A stretch of DNA of 16,299 bases, taken from the NCBI GenBank assembly GCA_036478815.1, contig JAZGEP010000277.1:1-16299 (forward strand), in the 5' to 3' direction. The position numbers were made by a program, and so were the translations under genes. This document shows positions 1-6,769 of this stretch, one piece after another. Each line of letters begins with the position of its first letter. The first letter of the stretch is position 1. Below the pieces are notes generated by a model that was given only the letters and a program-made list of their open reading frames with translations, searched no databases and had not been told where the DNA came from. The DNA is from DRLZ01 sp036478815. GTDB lineage: Bacteria; Pseudomonadota; Gammaproteobacteria; Methylococcales; DRLZ01.

Positions 1-1607
1 CTGATGGAATCAGTAGTAGCGATGTAGGGCAGATCGCCAGTGAATCCACTGTTACCAGTTTTCTGGAAGACTATTTTTCCACCTCAGAAACCTGGTCTGT
101 AAAAAAGTCGGCCCAGCGGGTATTGACTGCAACTAATTCCTGGCTTTATTCACAGACTCAACAAAGTCAACATCATGAGGATAAAGATCGAGGCTTCGTT
201 TGCACGTTAAGTGCCATGGTGATCAAGTCAACGATGGCGCATATTTTTCACTTGGGCGATACGCGCATCTACCGCTTGCGTGTCACTCAGCTGGAGCAAT
301 TGACCAAGGATCACCGCCTTTGGGTTGCAAAAAACAAAAGCTATCTTAGTCGTGCCATGGGCATTAATCATCGACTTGAAATTGATTATCAGGCGTTGAA
401 AGTAGAGAAGGCTGATATTTTTTTATTTGCGACGGATGGTATCTATGAATTCGTCGAGTCCAGGGTTATGGTCAGCGCGATTAATGAACATGCAAATGAT
501 CTGGATGCGGCTGCAAAAGTCATCGTCGAAACAGCATACCGTCAGGAGAGTACGGATAATCTCACCGTACAGATTGTCAGAATTGATGAATTACCCAGCC
601 AGGATGCTGACGAGATTTATCAACAGTTAACCGAGTTACCGTTTCCGCCGATATTGGACGCAGGAAAGGTTTTTGACGGATACAACATTATCCGAGAGAT
701 CCATGCCAGCAGTCGTAGTCATGTGTATTTAGCTCTGGATAGTGAAACTCGGCCCCAAACAGACAAAAATACTCAGGTCATCATCAAAATACCATCCATT
801 GATTTGCGTGGTGATGCTGCTTATTTGAAAAGGTTTCTGATGGAGGAATGGATTGCCCGACGCATCAATAGTGTGCATGTACTGAAGCCTGTTGCACAGA
901 CTCGACAACGTCACTTTATGTATATTGTGACAGAATATATTGAAGGGCAGACCCTGACTCAGTGGATGATCGATAACCTCAAGCCTGATCTGGAAACAGT
1001 CCGTGGCATTGTTGAACAAATCGCTAAAGGCTTACGTGCTTTTCACCGTTTGGAAATGTTGCATCAGGATTTGAAACCAGACAATATCATGATCGATAGT
1101 CTTGGCACGGTGAAGATTATTGATTTCGGTGCAACCAAAGTAGCTGGTGTTGTGGAAATTTCAACACCTATTGAACAAGCGGAACTACAAGGTACAGCAC
1201 AATATACAGCGCCGGAATATTTGCTGGGAGAAAGTGGAACGTCGCAATCAGATCTTTTTTCTCTGGGTATCATTACCTATCAAATGTTGACTGGCAAGCT
1301 ACCGTATGGCGCTGAGGTGGCAAAATCCACCACAAAAGTCGCACAAAGAAAATTAACCTATAATCCCATAGCCAAGGATGATCGCAGGATTCCAATTTGG
1401 ATCGATGGTGCACTCAACAAAGCTGTACATCCAGATCCATCGAAGCGTTACGAGGAATTATCTGCGTTTCTATTTGACTTGCGCAATCCGAATAAAGAGT
1501 TTATGAATATGACTCAACCATCATTACTAGAACGTGATCCAGTGGTTTTCTGGCAAGGTGTTTCATTAATCTTAGCCATTATCATTATAATATTACTGAA
1601 TAACTAG
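1..1607 (+). CDS. PP2C-type phosphatase / Ser-Thr protein kinase fusion (5' end outside window)
   Basis: The reading frame is open from base 3, so the true start lies upstream of the window; a TTG at 123 is only an internal codon. The first codons read DGISSSDVG, the metal-binding Asp-Gly of a PP2C phosphatase. They are followed by GDTRIYRL, ATDGIYEF and TDNLTVQIV, the usual later PP2C motifs (to about base 590). From about base 680 a protein kinase domain follows: VIIK lysine, HQDLKPDN catalytic loop (near 1062-1085), DFG at 1122-1130 and TAPEY. The protein ends in a hydrophobic helix (VSLILAIIIIILL), so the enzyme is probably anchored in the inner membrane. The glycine-rich loop is poor (HASSRSHV has no glycine) and the catalytic Arg before Asp is Gln, so it is a non-RD kinase. 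Such fusions can both add and remove phosphate on Ser/Thr. The target cannot be told from the sequence. The stop codon lies inside repeat A1. Confidence 0.9.
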   Translation, partial: DGISSSDVGQIASESTVTSFLEDYFSTSETWSVKKSAQRVLTATNSWLYSQTQQSQHHEDKDRGFVCTLSAMVIKSTMAHIFHLGDTRIYRLRVTQLEQLTKDHRLWVAKNKSYLSRAMGINHRLEIDYQALKVEKADIFLFATDGIYEFVESRVMVSAINEHANDLDAAAKVIVETAYRQESTDNLTVQIVRIDELPSQDADEIYQQLTELPFPPILDAGKVFDGYNIIREIHASSRSHVYLALDSETRPQTDKNTQVIIKIPSIDLRGDAAYLKRFLMEEWIARRINSVHVLKPVAQTRQRHFMYIVTEYIEGQTLTQWMIDNLKPDLETVRGIVEQIAKGLRAFHRLEMLHQDLKPDNIMIDSLGTVKIIDFGATKVAGVVEISTPIEQAELQGTAQYTAPEYLLGESGTSQSDLFSLGIITYQMLTGKLPYGAEVAKSTTKVAQRKLTYNPIAKDDRRIPIWIDGALNKAVHPDPSKRYEELSAFLFDLRNPNKEFMNMTQPSLLERDPVVFWQGVSLILAIIIIILLNN

Positions 1608-1769
1608 TAGTCTTTCAATGTGATATTGCCGTGTATAGGGAGTTGAGAAGTGGTTAGCTGCTAGGCGTACGAGAGCAGGACTAGCAGGCTAATCCAAACG
1701 AGTGCAACAACGCAGATGACCATTGATCGGCTTTCTATACCCGGCAATATCACATTGAAAGACTACTAG
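1604..1769 (+). repeat. Structured palindromic repeat, family A, copy 1 (A1)
   Basis: A long inverted repeat: arm 1604-1638 pairs with 1735-1769 over 35 positions with one mismatch, and both ends are CTAG. The 96-nt middle (1639-1734) is almost the same as in the second copy at 13791-13948. It holds a smaller stem, TTAGCTGCTAG against CTAGCAGGCTAA with one bulge. It codes for nothing convincing. It starts on the kinase stop codon and is followed directly by repeat B1, with which it shares CTAG. It could be a non-autonomous mobile element (MITE-like) or a structured RNA; I do not recognise the family. Confidence 0.85.
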
Positions 1770-1910
1770 GAGGCTGTCCGAGAATAGAAGCTGTAGCGAG
1801 GGAAAGCAGTTTGAGTCCATTGTTTCGATTAAATGAGGCGAATACTTGCTGTATTGAACGAATTTAATCGGAAAAATGGGCCAAAATCCGCTTTTTCGCA
1901 GTAGGCTGTC
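1767..1910 (+). repeat. Structured palindromic repeat, family B, copy 1 (B1), right end lost
   Basis: Related along most of its length to the repeat at 13629-13793 and in the same orientation. The left end TAGGAGGCTGTCCGAGAATAG matches the terminal repeat of the other copy. The matching right end is missing: homology fades after about 1900. A central hairpin pairs 1826-1834 with 1862-1870 perfectly and 1841-1845 with 1851-1855, with a 5-nt loop. It lies upstream of the P460-family gene, with about 120 bp between them. Confidence 0.75.
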
Positions 1911-2030
1911 TGGTTCACAATAAATGGGCTGAAACACTGGTAATATCGCCCATGTTTTCGAAAATTCTCGTTAAACAATTCACTATTCATCTCATATTGA
2001 TCAAACCAACATTTTAAAAAGGAGACATTC

Positions 2031-2537
2031 ATGTTCCACTCTATTCGATCCGTAATCGTTTTTTTGCTAACAGTGTTGACCTATACTGTCAGTGCTGCTG
2101 ATAGCAAGGTCGTTCCATCAAAGAATGGCATTGCATTTCCTGAGGATTACAAACAATGGTCACCCATCGGAGTGTCACATCGAACCGATAATGAGACGTT
2201 ACGATTAATTCTTGCTAATCCGATAGCAAAAAGAGCGATTGATGCAGGTAAAACCAATCCTTGGCCAAACGGCTCAATACTTGGAAAGATTGTCTGGAAA
2301 GACAGTACCCATCAATACTGGCAGACCGCAACGGTGCCTGGCAAGATGATTCATACTGAGTTTATGGTTAAGGATACCAAAAAATACAAGAAAACCGGGG
2401 GCTGGGGTTATGCTCGCTGGCTTGGAAAAAACAAGAATCCATATGGTGGTGTTTCAGCAGAGAAGGAATGCTATCAGTGTCATCTTAAAGTGAAAAATAC
2501 AGACTTAGTATTCACTCGTCCTGTTACATTGCCTTAA
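2031..2537 (+). CDS. Secreted cytochrome P460-family c-type haem protein
   Basis: The 168-aa product has a classic signal peptide (hydrophobic residues 8-20, then VSAADS), so the mature protein should be periplasmic. A single haem-binding CYQCH motif sits at residues 147-151, close to the C-terminus, as in the cytochrome P460/c'-beta family. The family-like blocks FPEDYKQW (37-43), WPNGSILGKIVWK (78-90) and GGWGYARW (123-130) come before it. Characterised P460 enzymes oxidise hydroxylamine or nitric oxide and have a lysine cross-linked to the haem. K86 falls where I would expect that lysine, by eye alignment only. A strong ribosome binding site (AAGGAG at 2019-2024) fixes the start. The gene converges with the cupredoxin gene at 2744-3541. 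Family assignment is firm; catalytic activity is not shown. Confidence 0.85.
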   Translation: MFHSIRSVIVFLLTVLTYTVSAADSKVVPSKNGIAFPEDYKQWSPIGVSHRTDNETLRLILANPIAKRAIDAGKTNPWPNGSILGKIVWKDSTHQYWQTATVPGKMIHTEFMVKDTKKYKKTGGWGYARWLGKNKNPYGGVSAEKECYQCHLKVKNTDLVFTRPVTLP

Positions 2538-2580
2538 TACCACATTTAATGCCGAACTAATTCTGTAGGTTCGGATTGAG

Positions 2581-2742
2581 TAAGGAGTGCGCATGAGATA
2601 ATTTGAACAACTGCCTTGCCTTTTTGTTCGTCTTCTGCCTTGCAGAAACAGTTACATAGCTCACGATGCGCCCATTTCTGCGCCTTGAAATCGAACAAGA
2701 ATTCGACGCCAGTTGCTCAAGTTATTTCATGCGTGTCCCTTA
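2581..2742. repeat. Structured palindromic repeat, family C, copy 1 (C1)
   Basis: Outer arms 2581-2609 and 2714-2742 pair over 29 positions: 22 Watson-Crick pairs, 5 G-T wobbles and 2 mismatches. Nested inner stems include CAACTG (2608-2613 with 2710-2715), TTGTTCG/CGAACAA (2624-2630 with 2692-2698) and GCAGAAA/TTTCTGC (2642-2648 with 2675-2681). The arms share GCATGAAATAACTTGA with the element at 6770-6928, and the centre of that copy matches this one in reverse orientation. It fills the space between two convergent genes and ends one base from the cupredoxin stop codon, so it may also act as a transcript end for both. Confidence 0.75.
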
Positions 2743-2743
2743 C

Positions 2744-3541
2744 TTACCGGGCTGTATTATTCAGCTCATTACAAAGTGGTACATTATCAGCCACGATACG
2801 AGTGATTGGAACACTACCGCTGAGGCCAATGGAAAAGAAATCGTAATCCACGGTTCCCGTATTACAGTCTTGAAATGTTAGAGTCATGGCGCCGTAGCTT
2901 CCTGCAGCTGAATTGGTAACTGGGTCAGTGCTATCGAATGAACCAGCTGTAGACAAGACGACATCCAAAGTTGCAGTATTGCCTTCAAACGATCCCTGGG
3001 CAGTTAGCCAGCGATGTCCTGGATTGCCTACCGTTACAGACGCATTGTCAGAAGGTTGCGTTGTATCATAGGTGAACCAGGCCAAAAATACCGTCTGATT
3101 ATTGGGAAACACATCGATAAAAAATCCCTGTCCGTTTGTCGCCGGGTTGAGCCAGGATCCATTCAAGCCAGGGTTTATAATAAACGTAGATTTCTCAACC
3201 GCGGCCTGAACGTTGATACGGGCATTCATAGAGTTTGCGATGTTCTGGCCAGGAGAACTGTGGACAGTACAATAGACCAGTGCGACACCTTCTTCATTGA
3301 AAGTTTGTTCAAAGGTCCAAGGCGCATTTGCCTCCGGTCGAGAAAAAGACTGATCGTCAGCAGTGACAGAATGTGGCCCTTGGACGTTATTAAAACGCAC
3401 AGTATCACCGACCTGGATTGTTATGTCGTTGGGGCTAAAACTGAAATTCTGTAGCGTGACTTCGTGAACTTCTGCTACAGCCATGTTAAAACGAAAAAAT
3501 GAGAGTAATAATGCGGAAATAACTAATATTGATCTACCCAT
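2744..3541 (-). CDS. Secreted cupredoxin with C-terminal NPxxxGQGFF beta domain
   Basis: The ATG at 3541 is chosen because AAGGAGGA lies 9 bases upstream and a signal peptide follows (MGRSILVISALLLSFF, cut near AVAE). The frame runs open to 3709, but that extension has no signal sequence. The product is 265 aa. Residues 25-112 form a plastocyanin-like copper fold: FSFSPNDITIQVGDTVRF, then H57, C91, H94 (YCTVH) and probably M105 as type 1 copper ligands. Residues from about 123 form a second beta-rich domain with NPATNGQGFFIDV, LAWFTYDT, GHRWLTAQG and a late Cys pair. I know this module from other gammaproteobacterial secreted proteins, but its function is unknown. The likely role is periplasmic or extracellular electron transfer or copper binding; the partner is unknown. 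Confidence 0.82.
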   Translation of the reverse strand: MGRSILVISALLLSFFRFNMAVAEVHEVTLQNFSFSPNDITIQVGDTVRFNNVQGPHSVTADDQSFSRPEANAPWTFEQTFNEEGVALVYCTVHSSPGQNIANSMNARINVQAAVEKSTFIINPGLNGSWLNPATNGQGFFIDVFPNNQTVFLAWFTYDTTQPSDNASVTVGNPGHRWLTAQGSFEGNTATLDVVLSTAGSFDSTDPVTNSAAGSYGAMTLTFQDCNTGTVDYDFFSIGLSGSVPITRIVADNVPLCNELNNTAR

Positions 3542-3550
3542 GTCAAATAT

Positions 3551-3558
3551 TCCTCCTT
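3551..3558 (-). promoter_or_regulatory. Ribosome binding site that sets the cupredoxin start
   Basis: The minus strand reads AAGGAGGA, nine bases before the ATG at 3541. No comparable site precedes the longer open frame at 3709, so the shorter start is preferred. Confidence 0.8.
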
Positions 3559-3579
3559 GGCACTCTAAAGTGATATCTC

Positions 3580-3596
3580 GACTCATATCATAAGTC
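3580..3596. promoter_or_regulatory. Imperfect 17-bp dyad upstream of the cupredoxin gene
   Basis: GACTCATATCATAAGTC is a near-palindrome with 4-bp perfect outer arms, about 40 bp upstream of the cupredoxin start. It could be a regulator binding site, but I cannot match it to a known operator and no clear -35 box stands with it. Confidence 0.25.
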
Positions 3597-3700
3597 TTGG
3601 GTGAGTATACACCGATCGTAGGAACCCACAAATATGAGATAGCAATGACAAATTTCGCTTCGATGCCAATTACCGACAGTGTCCTCGTCTTGCGACTTTT

Positions 3701-3902
3701 CTTGACCATTGCATCTTCACTCCAGGAGGTTCCTGCTTTTTCATCTTGGCACCTGTCAACGTCGAAAACTTTTCGTCGATGAACGCGGAAGGGATCTGTG
3801 CAACGTCCGGTGGATTGGCCTTATTCGAGTTTTCGACGTTATGTCGAATACGATATTGTTCCTGAGGATTGGGGTGATGTTGTTTTGCCGGAGGGTTGGT
3901 AG
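3701..3902 (+). pseudogene. Remnant of a REP-associated tyrosine transposase (RAYT), core deleted and frameshifted
   Basis: Three pieces of one protein family lie in order in different frames. First, FTPGGSCFF (near 3716-3742) resembles the N-terminal PGGTYFFT motif. Next, GTCQRRKLFVDERGRDL (near 3753-3800, another frame) resembles the following RAYT segment. Last, QRPVDWPYSSFRRYV, then VPEDWG and a TAG stop at 3900-3902 (third frame), match the WPYSSFHRYV C-terminal signature. About 70-80 residues between them, including the catalytic His-x-His and Tyr, are missing, so the copy is dead. In live systems RAYTs (Y1/IS200-IS605-like HUH enzymes) mobilise REP hairpins. One REP hairpin lies 48 bp downstream. 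Confidence 0.72.
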
Positions 3903-3949
3903 TGAGTGATGTACTTGTTTTTGCTGTGTCGGGTTTATATCGGATCTCT

Positions 3950-3979
3950 GTCGGGTTACGCTGCGCTAACCCGACCTAC
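3950..3979 (-). repeat. REP hairpin beside the RAYT remnant
   Basis: On the minus strand GTAG is followed by a perfect 9-bp stem, GTCGGGTTA against TAACCCGAC, around an 8-base loop. GTAG at the foot of a hairpin is the known hallmark of RAYT-recognised REP sequences, and this GTCGGGTTA type is widespread in proteobacteria. It lies just past the 3' end of the GT4 gene. It has no T tract, so it is not a standard terminator. Confidence 0.7.
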
Positions 3980-4005
3980 GATACTCTTGAGGGCAATCTG
4001 AGTAG

Positions 4006-5049
4006 TCACCGATTACGTTGAGTTGTTACCTTGCGGCTATTTTTATGAACCAGGTTCCCAACAAACTGTTTGGCTGACTGTAGCCATGAGTAGTTGAGTG
4101 CGTAGCGTCTGCAATCATCAGCATCCAGCGATAAACTTTTAAGTGCGGCAGCTCGTAGATTATTATCCAGTGTGCCGACTTGAGGATCGCTGATCACATC
4201 ATTTGGACCGGTTACAGGATAGGCGGCAACTGGTACACCGCAAGCCAGTGATTCCAGCAACACCAGCCCGAATGTGTCGGTTTTACTTGGAAATACGAAG
4301 ACATCGGCAGCTGCCATATAACGCGCGAGCTCTTTGCCTTGTTTGTAGCCAACAAAATGGACATCAGGATATTGATCTGTCAATGTCTCTCGCAGTGGGC
4401 CGTCACCGATGATGTATTTTGTACCCGGTAAGTCCAGCTTCAGAAAGGCTTCAATATTTTTTTCGATGGCTATCCGTCCTGTGTACATTGATATTGGCCG
4501 TTTGTCTTGAATACCTGAATTCAACATAAACATTTTGTCACTGGGATGGAATAATTCTGTGTCAACGCCGAGTTGCCAAAGCACCAATTTTTTATATCCT
4601 TTACTGGTCAATTCTCGCTGTAAGGATTCAGTGGCGACCATGATGCGAGCACTTTTACGATGAAACCAGCGCAGATAGGTATGGCTGATGAATAATGGAA
4701 AGCCTACGCGTATTTTTAGGTATTCGGGGTAACGACTGTGTAGCGATGTGGTGTATCTGTAACCTTTGTAGAAACAATAACGACGGGCTGCGTATCCAAC
4801 CGGTCCTTCAGTTGCTATATGGATTGCATCCGGCTTGAATTGCTCGACAATTGGGCGCAGTTTGGGACCGCATAAAAATGCTAGATGAAAGTGTGGATAA
4901 CCTGGGCAGGGGATTGCTTTGAACAGGGATGGATCGATGATTTTGACTGTATGCCCAAGTTTTTCGAGTTCTGTGCAAGTATTCGTTAGTGTTGTGACTA
5001 CACCATTGATTTGTGGATGCCAGGCATCTGTAATAATCACAATCCTCAA
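4006..5049 (-). CDS. GT4-family glycosyltransferase (GT-B fold)
   Basis: A TTG start at 5049 is chosen: it gives the family N-terminus (M)RIVIITDAWHPQINGVV, and AAGGG lies nine bases upstream. The frame runs open to another TTG at 5079 that has no ribosome site. The 347-aa product has the N-domain motif EGPVGYAARRYC and TTSLHSRYPEYL. Its C-domain donor site has GRIAIEKN (about 191), IIGDGP (about 213) and TDTFGLVLLESLACGVPV (about 257-274), the EX7E-type retaining motif near the nucleotide sugar. It resembles the mannosyl- or glucosyl-transferring GT4 group with cytosolic or membrane-associated action. It is last in the minus-strand hopanoid run but separated from hpnO by 300 bp, so co-transcription is uncertain. 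It is not HpnI, which belongs to a different glycosyltransferase family (GT2). The acceptor is unknown. Confidence 0.87.
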   Translation of the reverse strand: MRIVIITDAWHPQINGVVTTLTNTCTELEKLGHTVKIIDPSLFKAIPCPGYPHFHLAFLCGPKLRPIVEQFKPDAIHIATEGPVGYAARRYCFYKGYRYTTSLHSRYPEYLKIRVGFPLFISHTYLRWFHRKSARIMVATESLQRELTSKGYKKLVLWQLGVDTELFHPSDKMFMLNSGIQDKRPISMYTGRIAIEKNIEAFLKLDLPGTKYIIGDGPLRETLTDQYPDVHFVGYKQGKELARYMAAADVFVFPSKTDTFGLVLLESLACGVPVAAYPVTGPNDVISDPQVGTLDNNLRAAALKSLSLDADDCRRYALNYSWLQSAKQFVGNLVHKNSRKVTTQRNR

Positions 5050-5058
5050 ATCATTGAA

Positions 5059-5064
5059 CCCTTG
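5059..5064 (-). promoter_or_regulatory. Ribosome binding site supporting the TTG start of the glycosyltransferase
   Basis: The minus strand reads CAAGGG, nine bases before TTG at 5049. It supports this start over the one at 5079. Confidence 0.5.
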
Positions 5065-5165
5065 AATAAGAAAATACAATGGGACTGGTTGAATCTAAGG
5101 TCATTTGAGTGATTGCCTTGATGTAGGTTGGTGCGGTGCAATATTAGTTAAGTAAATTAACAATT

Positions 5166-5233
5166 GTAGGGTGCATTCTATGCACCAAATGATGTGACAT
5201 TGTAGTTATATTGGTGTATGGAATGCACCCTAC
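5166..5233. repeat. REPIN/BIME: two inverted REP hairpins
   Basis: GTAG at 5166-5169 is followed by a perfect hairpin, GGTGCAT-TCT-ATGCACC (to 5186). The mirror copy ends in CTAC at 5230-5233, with the hairpin GGTGTAT-GGA-ATGCACC (5213-5229). The two units also pair with each other over 23 positions with only two G-T wobbles. This is the geometry of a RAYT-mobilised REP pair. The rest of the 302-bp space between hpnO and the glycosyltransferase (5050-5351) shows no gene and no convincing terminator. Confidence 0.75.
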
Positions 5234-5351
5234 TAAAATATATCTCTTAACTGAATGTGCTGAGGAACGAAGCTCAACATGACGCAGCTGTTACCTATGT
5301 GTCCGGTCTATACAGTTCCTTAGCGCCAAACTGCGTTAAATAGATCTATTG

Positions 5352-6740
5352 TTAACGGTTCTTCGATTTAAGCGCATGACCTGCCAGCGTTTTCCCCAAA
5401 TCCCAGATTGATCCAGGTACTTTGTGGCAATCAGCAATGGTTTTGTCAAATCCATCAATAATCCAGTCAATGTCTTTTTCGGTAATGATCAGTGGTGGTA
5501 GTAGCTTGACCACATTCATGCCGTGTCCGGCAACTTGGGTTAGCACACGGTGTTCCGAGAATAGTGGAATGGTCACCATCTGGCAAAACAGTCCTTTATT
5601 GGCGGTTTCCAGCATCGTCCATGCTGCTTTTAGTTTGAGGCTTTTGGGGCTACCAAATTCGATTGCGATCATTAAGCCTTTGCCACGTACTGTGTGTAGA
5701 AATTCATATTGGTCGATAAGTGCTGATAAACGTGCGATCAGTTGTTGCCCAGACTGACGGGATTTTTCAACCAAATTTTCTTCTTCAATCACCATCAATG
5801 TGCTAAGTCCAGCGGCCATTGCCATATTGTTTTTGGAGAATGTTGAGCCATGCACCACGGCTCTGTCCATGCGGTTAAAGACTTTATCCATGATAAAACT
5901 TTTCATTGCCACTGCACCGACAGCGACAAAACCACCAGATAATGCTTTGGCCATCAGTAACATATCTGGCTCGACATTCCAGTGATTGACAGCCCAGAGT
6001 TCACCTGTACGTCCCAATCCGGTTTGTACTTCGTCAGCAACCAACAAGGTTCCATATTGTTTACATAACCGTTGTACTTCAGGGAGGTAATCATCATCTG
6101 GTAAATTAACGCCTTTGCCCTGGATAGGCTCTACTATAAATGCTGCCACATTGTTGCTGGCTAGCGCTTGTTCCAGTGCAGCCAGATCGTTAAATGGTAC
6201 GGTGTTGCAGTCAGGTAATAGCGGGCCAAAACCTTCTCGGAATACATTCTCGCCATTGAGTGATAATGAACCCATGGTTAAGCCATGATAACCATGCTCG
6301 CAATAGAGGATATGGCTGCGACCAGTTGTATAACGTGCAAATTTGATGGCAGCTTCTACTGCCTCTGAACCAGAGTTACAAAAAAATAGCCGATCTAATC
6401 CTTCTGGTGTGTTGTGGACGATTTTTTCAGCCAGCATACCACTGAGCAGGGAGACATCCAGTTGCACCAGATCGGGAAGTGCCGCATTTAATACATCTTG
6501 TAATGCAGCAATAATAGCTGGGTGATTACGCCCCAACGCGTAAACACCAAAACCACTTAATAAATCCAGATATTTATGGTTATCCTGGTCATAGAGATAC
6601 TGACCTTTGGCGTGCGTATAGGTGCGGTCATAACCAATGGTTTTAAGGACGCGTACCATCTGGTTGTTGAGGTATTGCTCGTGAAGGTCGAAATGTTGGC
6701 CTTGTTGCTGTTTTAATAATTCGGAGATGGGGGTAGGCAT
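5352..6740 (-). CDS. hpnO: Hopanoid aminotransferase HpnO (class III, PLP-dependent)
   Basis: The 462-aa product has the class III aminotransferase (ornithine/acetylornithine-like) layout: CNSGSEAVEAAIKFAR (121-136), IVEPIQGKG (202-210), VADEVQTGLGRTG (234-246, D236 contacting the PLP ring nitrogen) and MAKALSGG with K265 as the PLP Schiff-base lysine. Known HpnO enzymes convert the ribosylhopane-derived side chain into 35-aminobacteriohopanetriol, the amino-hopanoid typical of methanotrophs and some other bacteria. Its place directly after hpnN in a hopanoid cluster supports HpnO over an amino-acid aminotransferase. The ATG has no clear Shine-Dalgarno sequence, and repeat C2 ends only 29 bases upstream of it. 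Confidence 0.88.
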   Translation of the reverse strand: MPTPISELLKQQQGQHFDLHEQYLNNQMVRVLKTIGYDRTYTHAKGQYLYDQDNHKYLDLLSGFGVYALGRNHPAIIAALQDVLNAALPDLVQLDVSLLSGMLAEKIVHNTPEGLDRLFFCNSGSEAVEAAIKFARYTTGRSHILYCEHGYHGLTMGSLSLNGENVFREGFGPLLPDCNTVPFNDLAALEQALASNNVAAFIVEPIQGKGVNLPDDDYLPEVQRLCKQYGTLLVADEVQTGLGRTGELWAVNHWNVEPDMLLMAKALSGGFVAVGAVAMKSFIMDKVFNRMDRAVVHGSTFSKNNMAMAAGLSTLMVIEEENLVEKSRQSGQQLIARLSALIDQYEFLHTVRGKGLMIAIEFGSPKSLKLKAAWTMLETANKGLFCQMVTIPLFSEHRVLTQVAGHGMNVVKLLPPLIITEKDIDWIIDGFDKTIADCHKVPGSIWDLGKTLAGHALKSKNR

Positions 6741-6769
6741 GTTGGTTTTATGGTTTGTTAAACGGCTAT

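Noticed and set aside
1689..2032. Minus-strand open frames across the A1/B1 repeats
   Set aside because: They span palindromic repeat sequence, lack ribosome sites and have no protein-like pattern.
3014..3454. 146-aa plus-strand open frame
   Set aside because: It is antisense to the cupredoxin gene, Arg- and Val-rich with no family motif; a shadow frame.
2744..3709. Longer cupredoxin start at 3709
   Set aside because: The extra 56 residues would put the signal peptide in the middle of the protein; AAGGAGGA marks the start at 3541.
3950..3975. Intrinsic terminator for the glycosyltransferase gene
   Set aside because: The hairpin has no T tract on the minus strand, and its GTAG foot fits a REP better.
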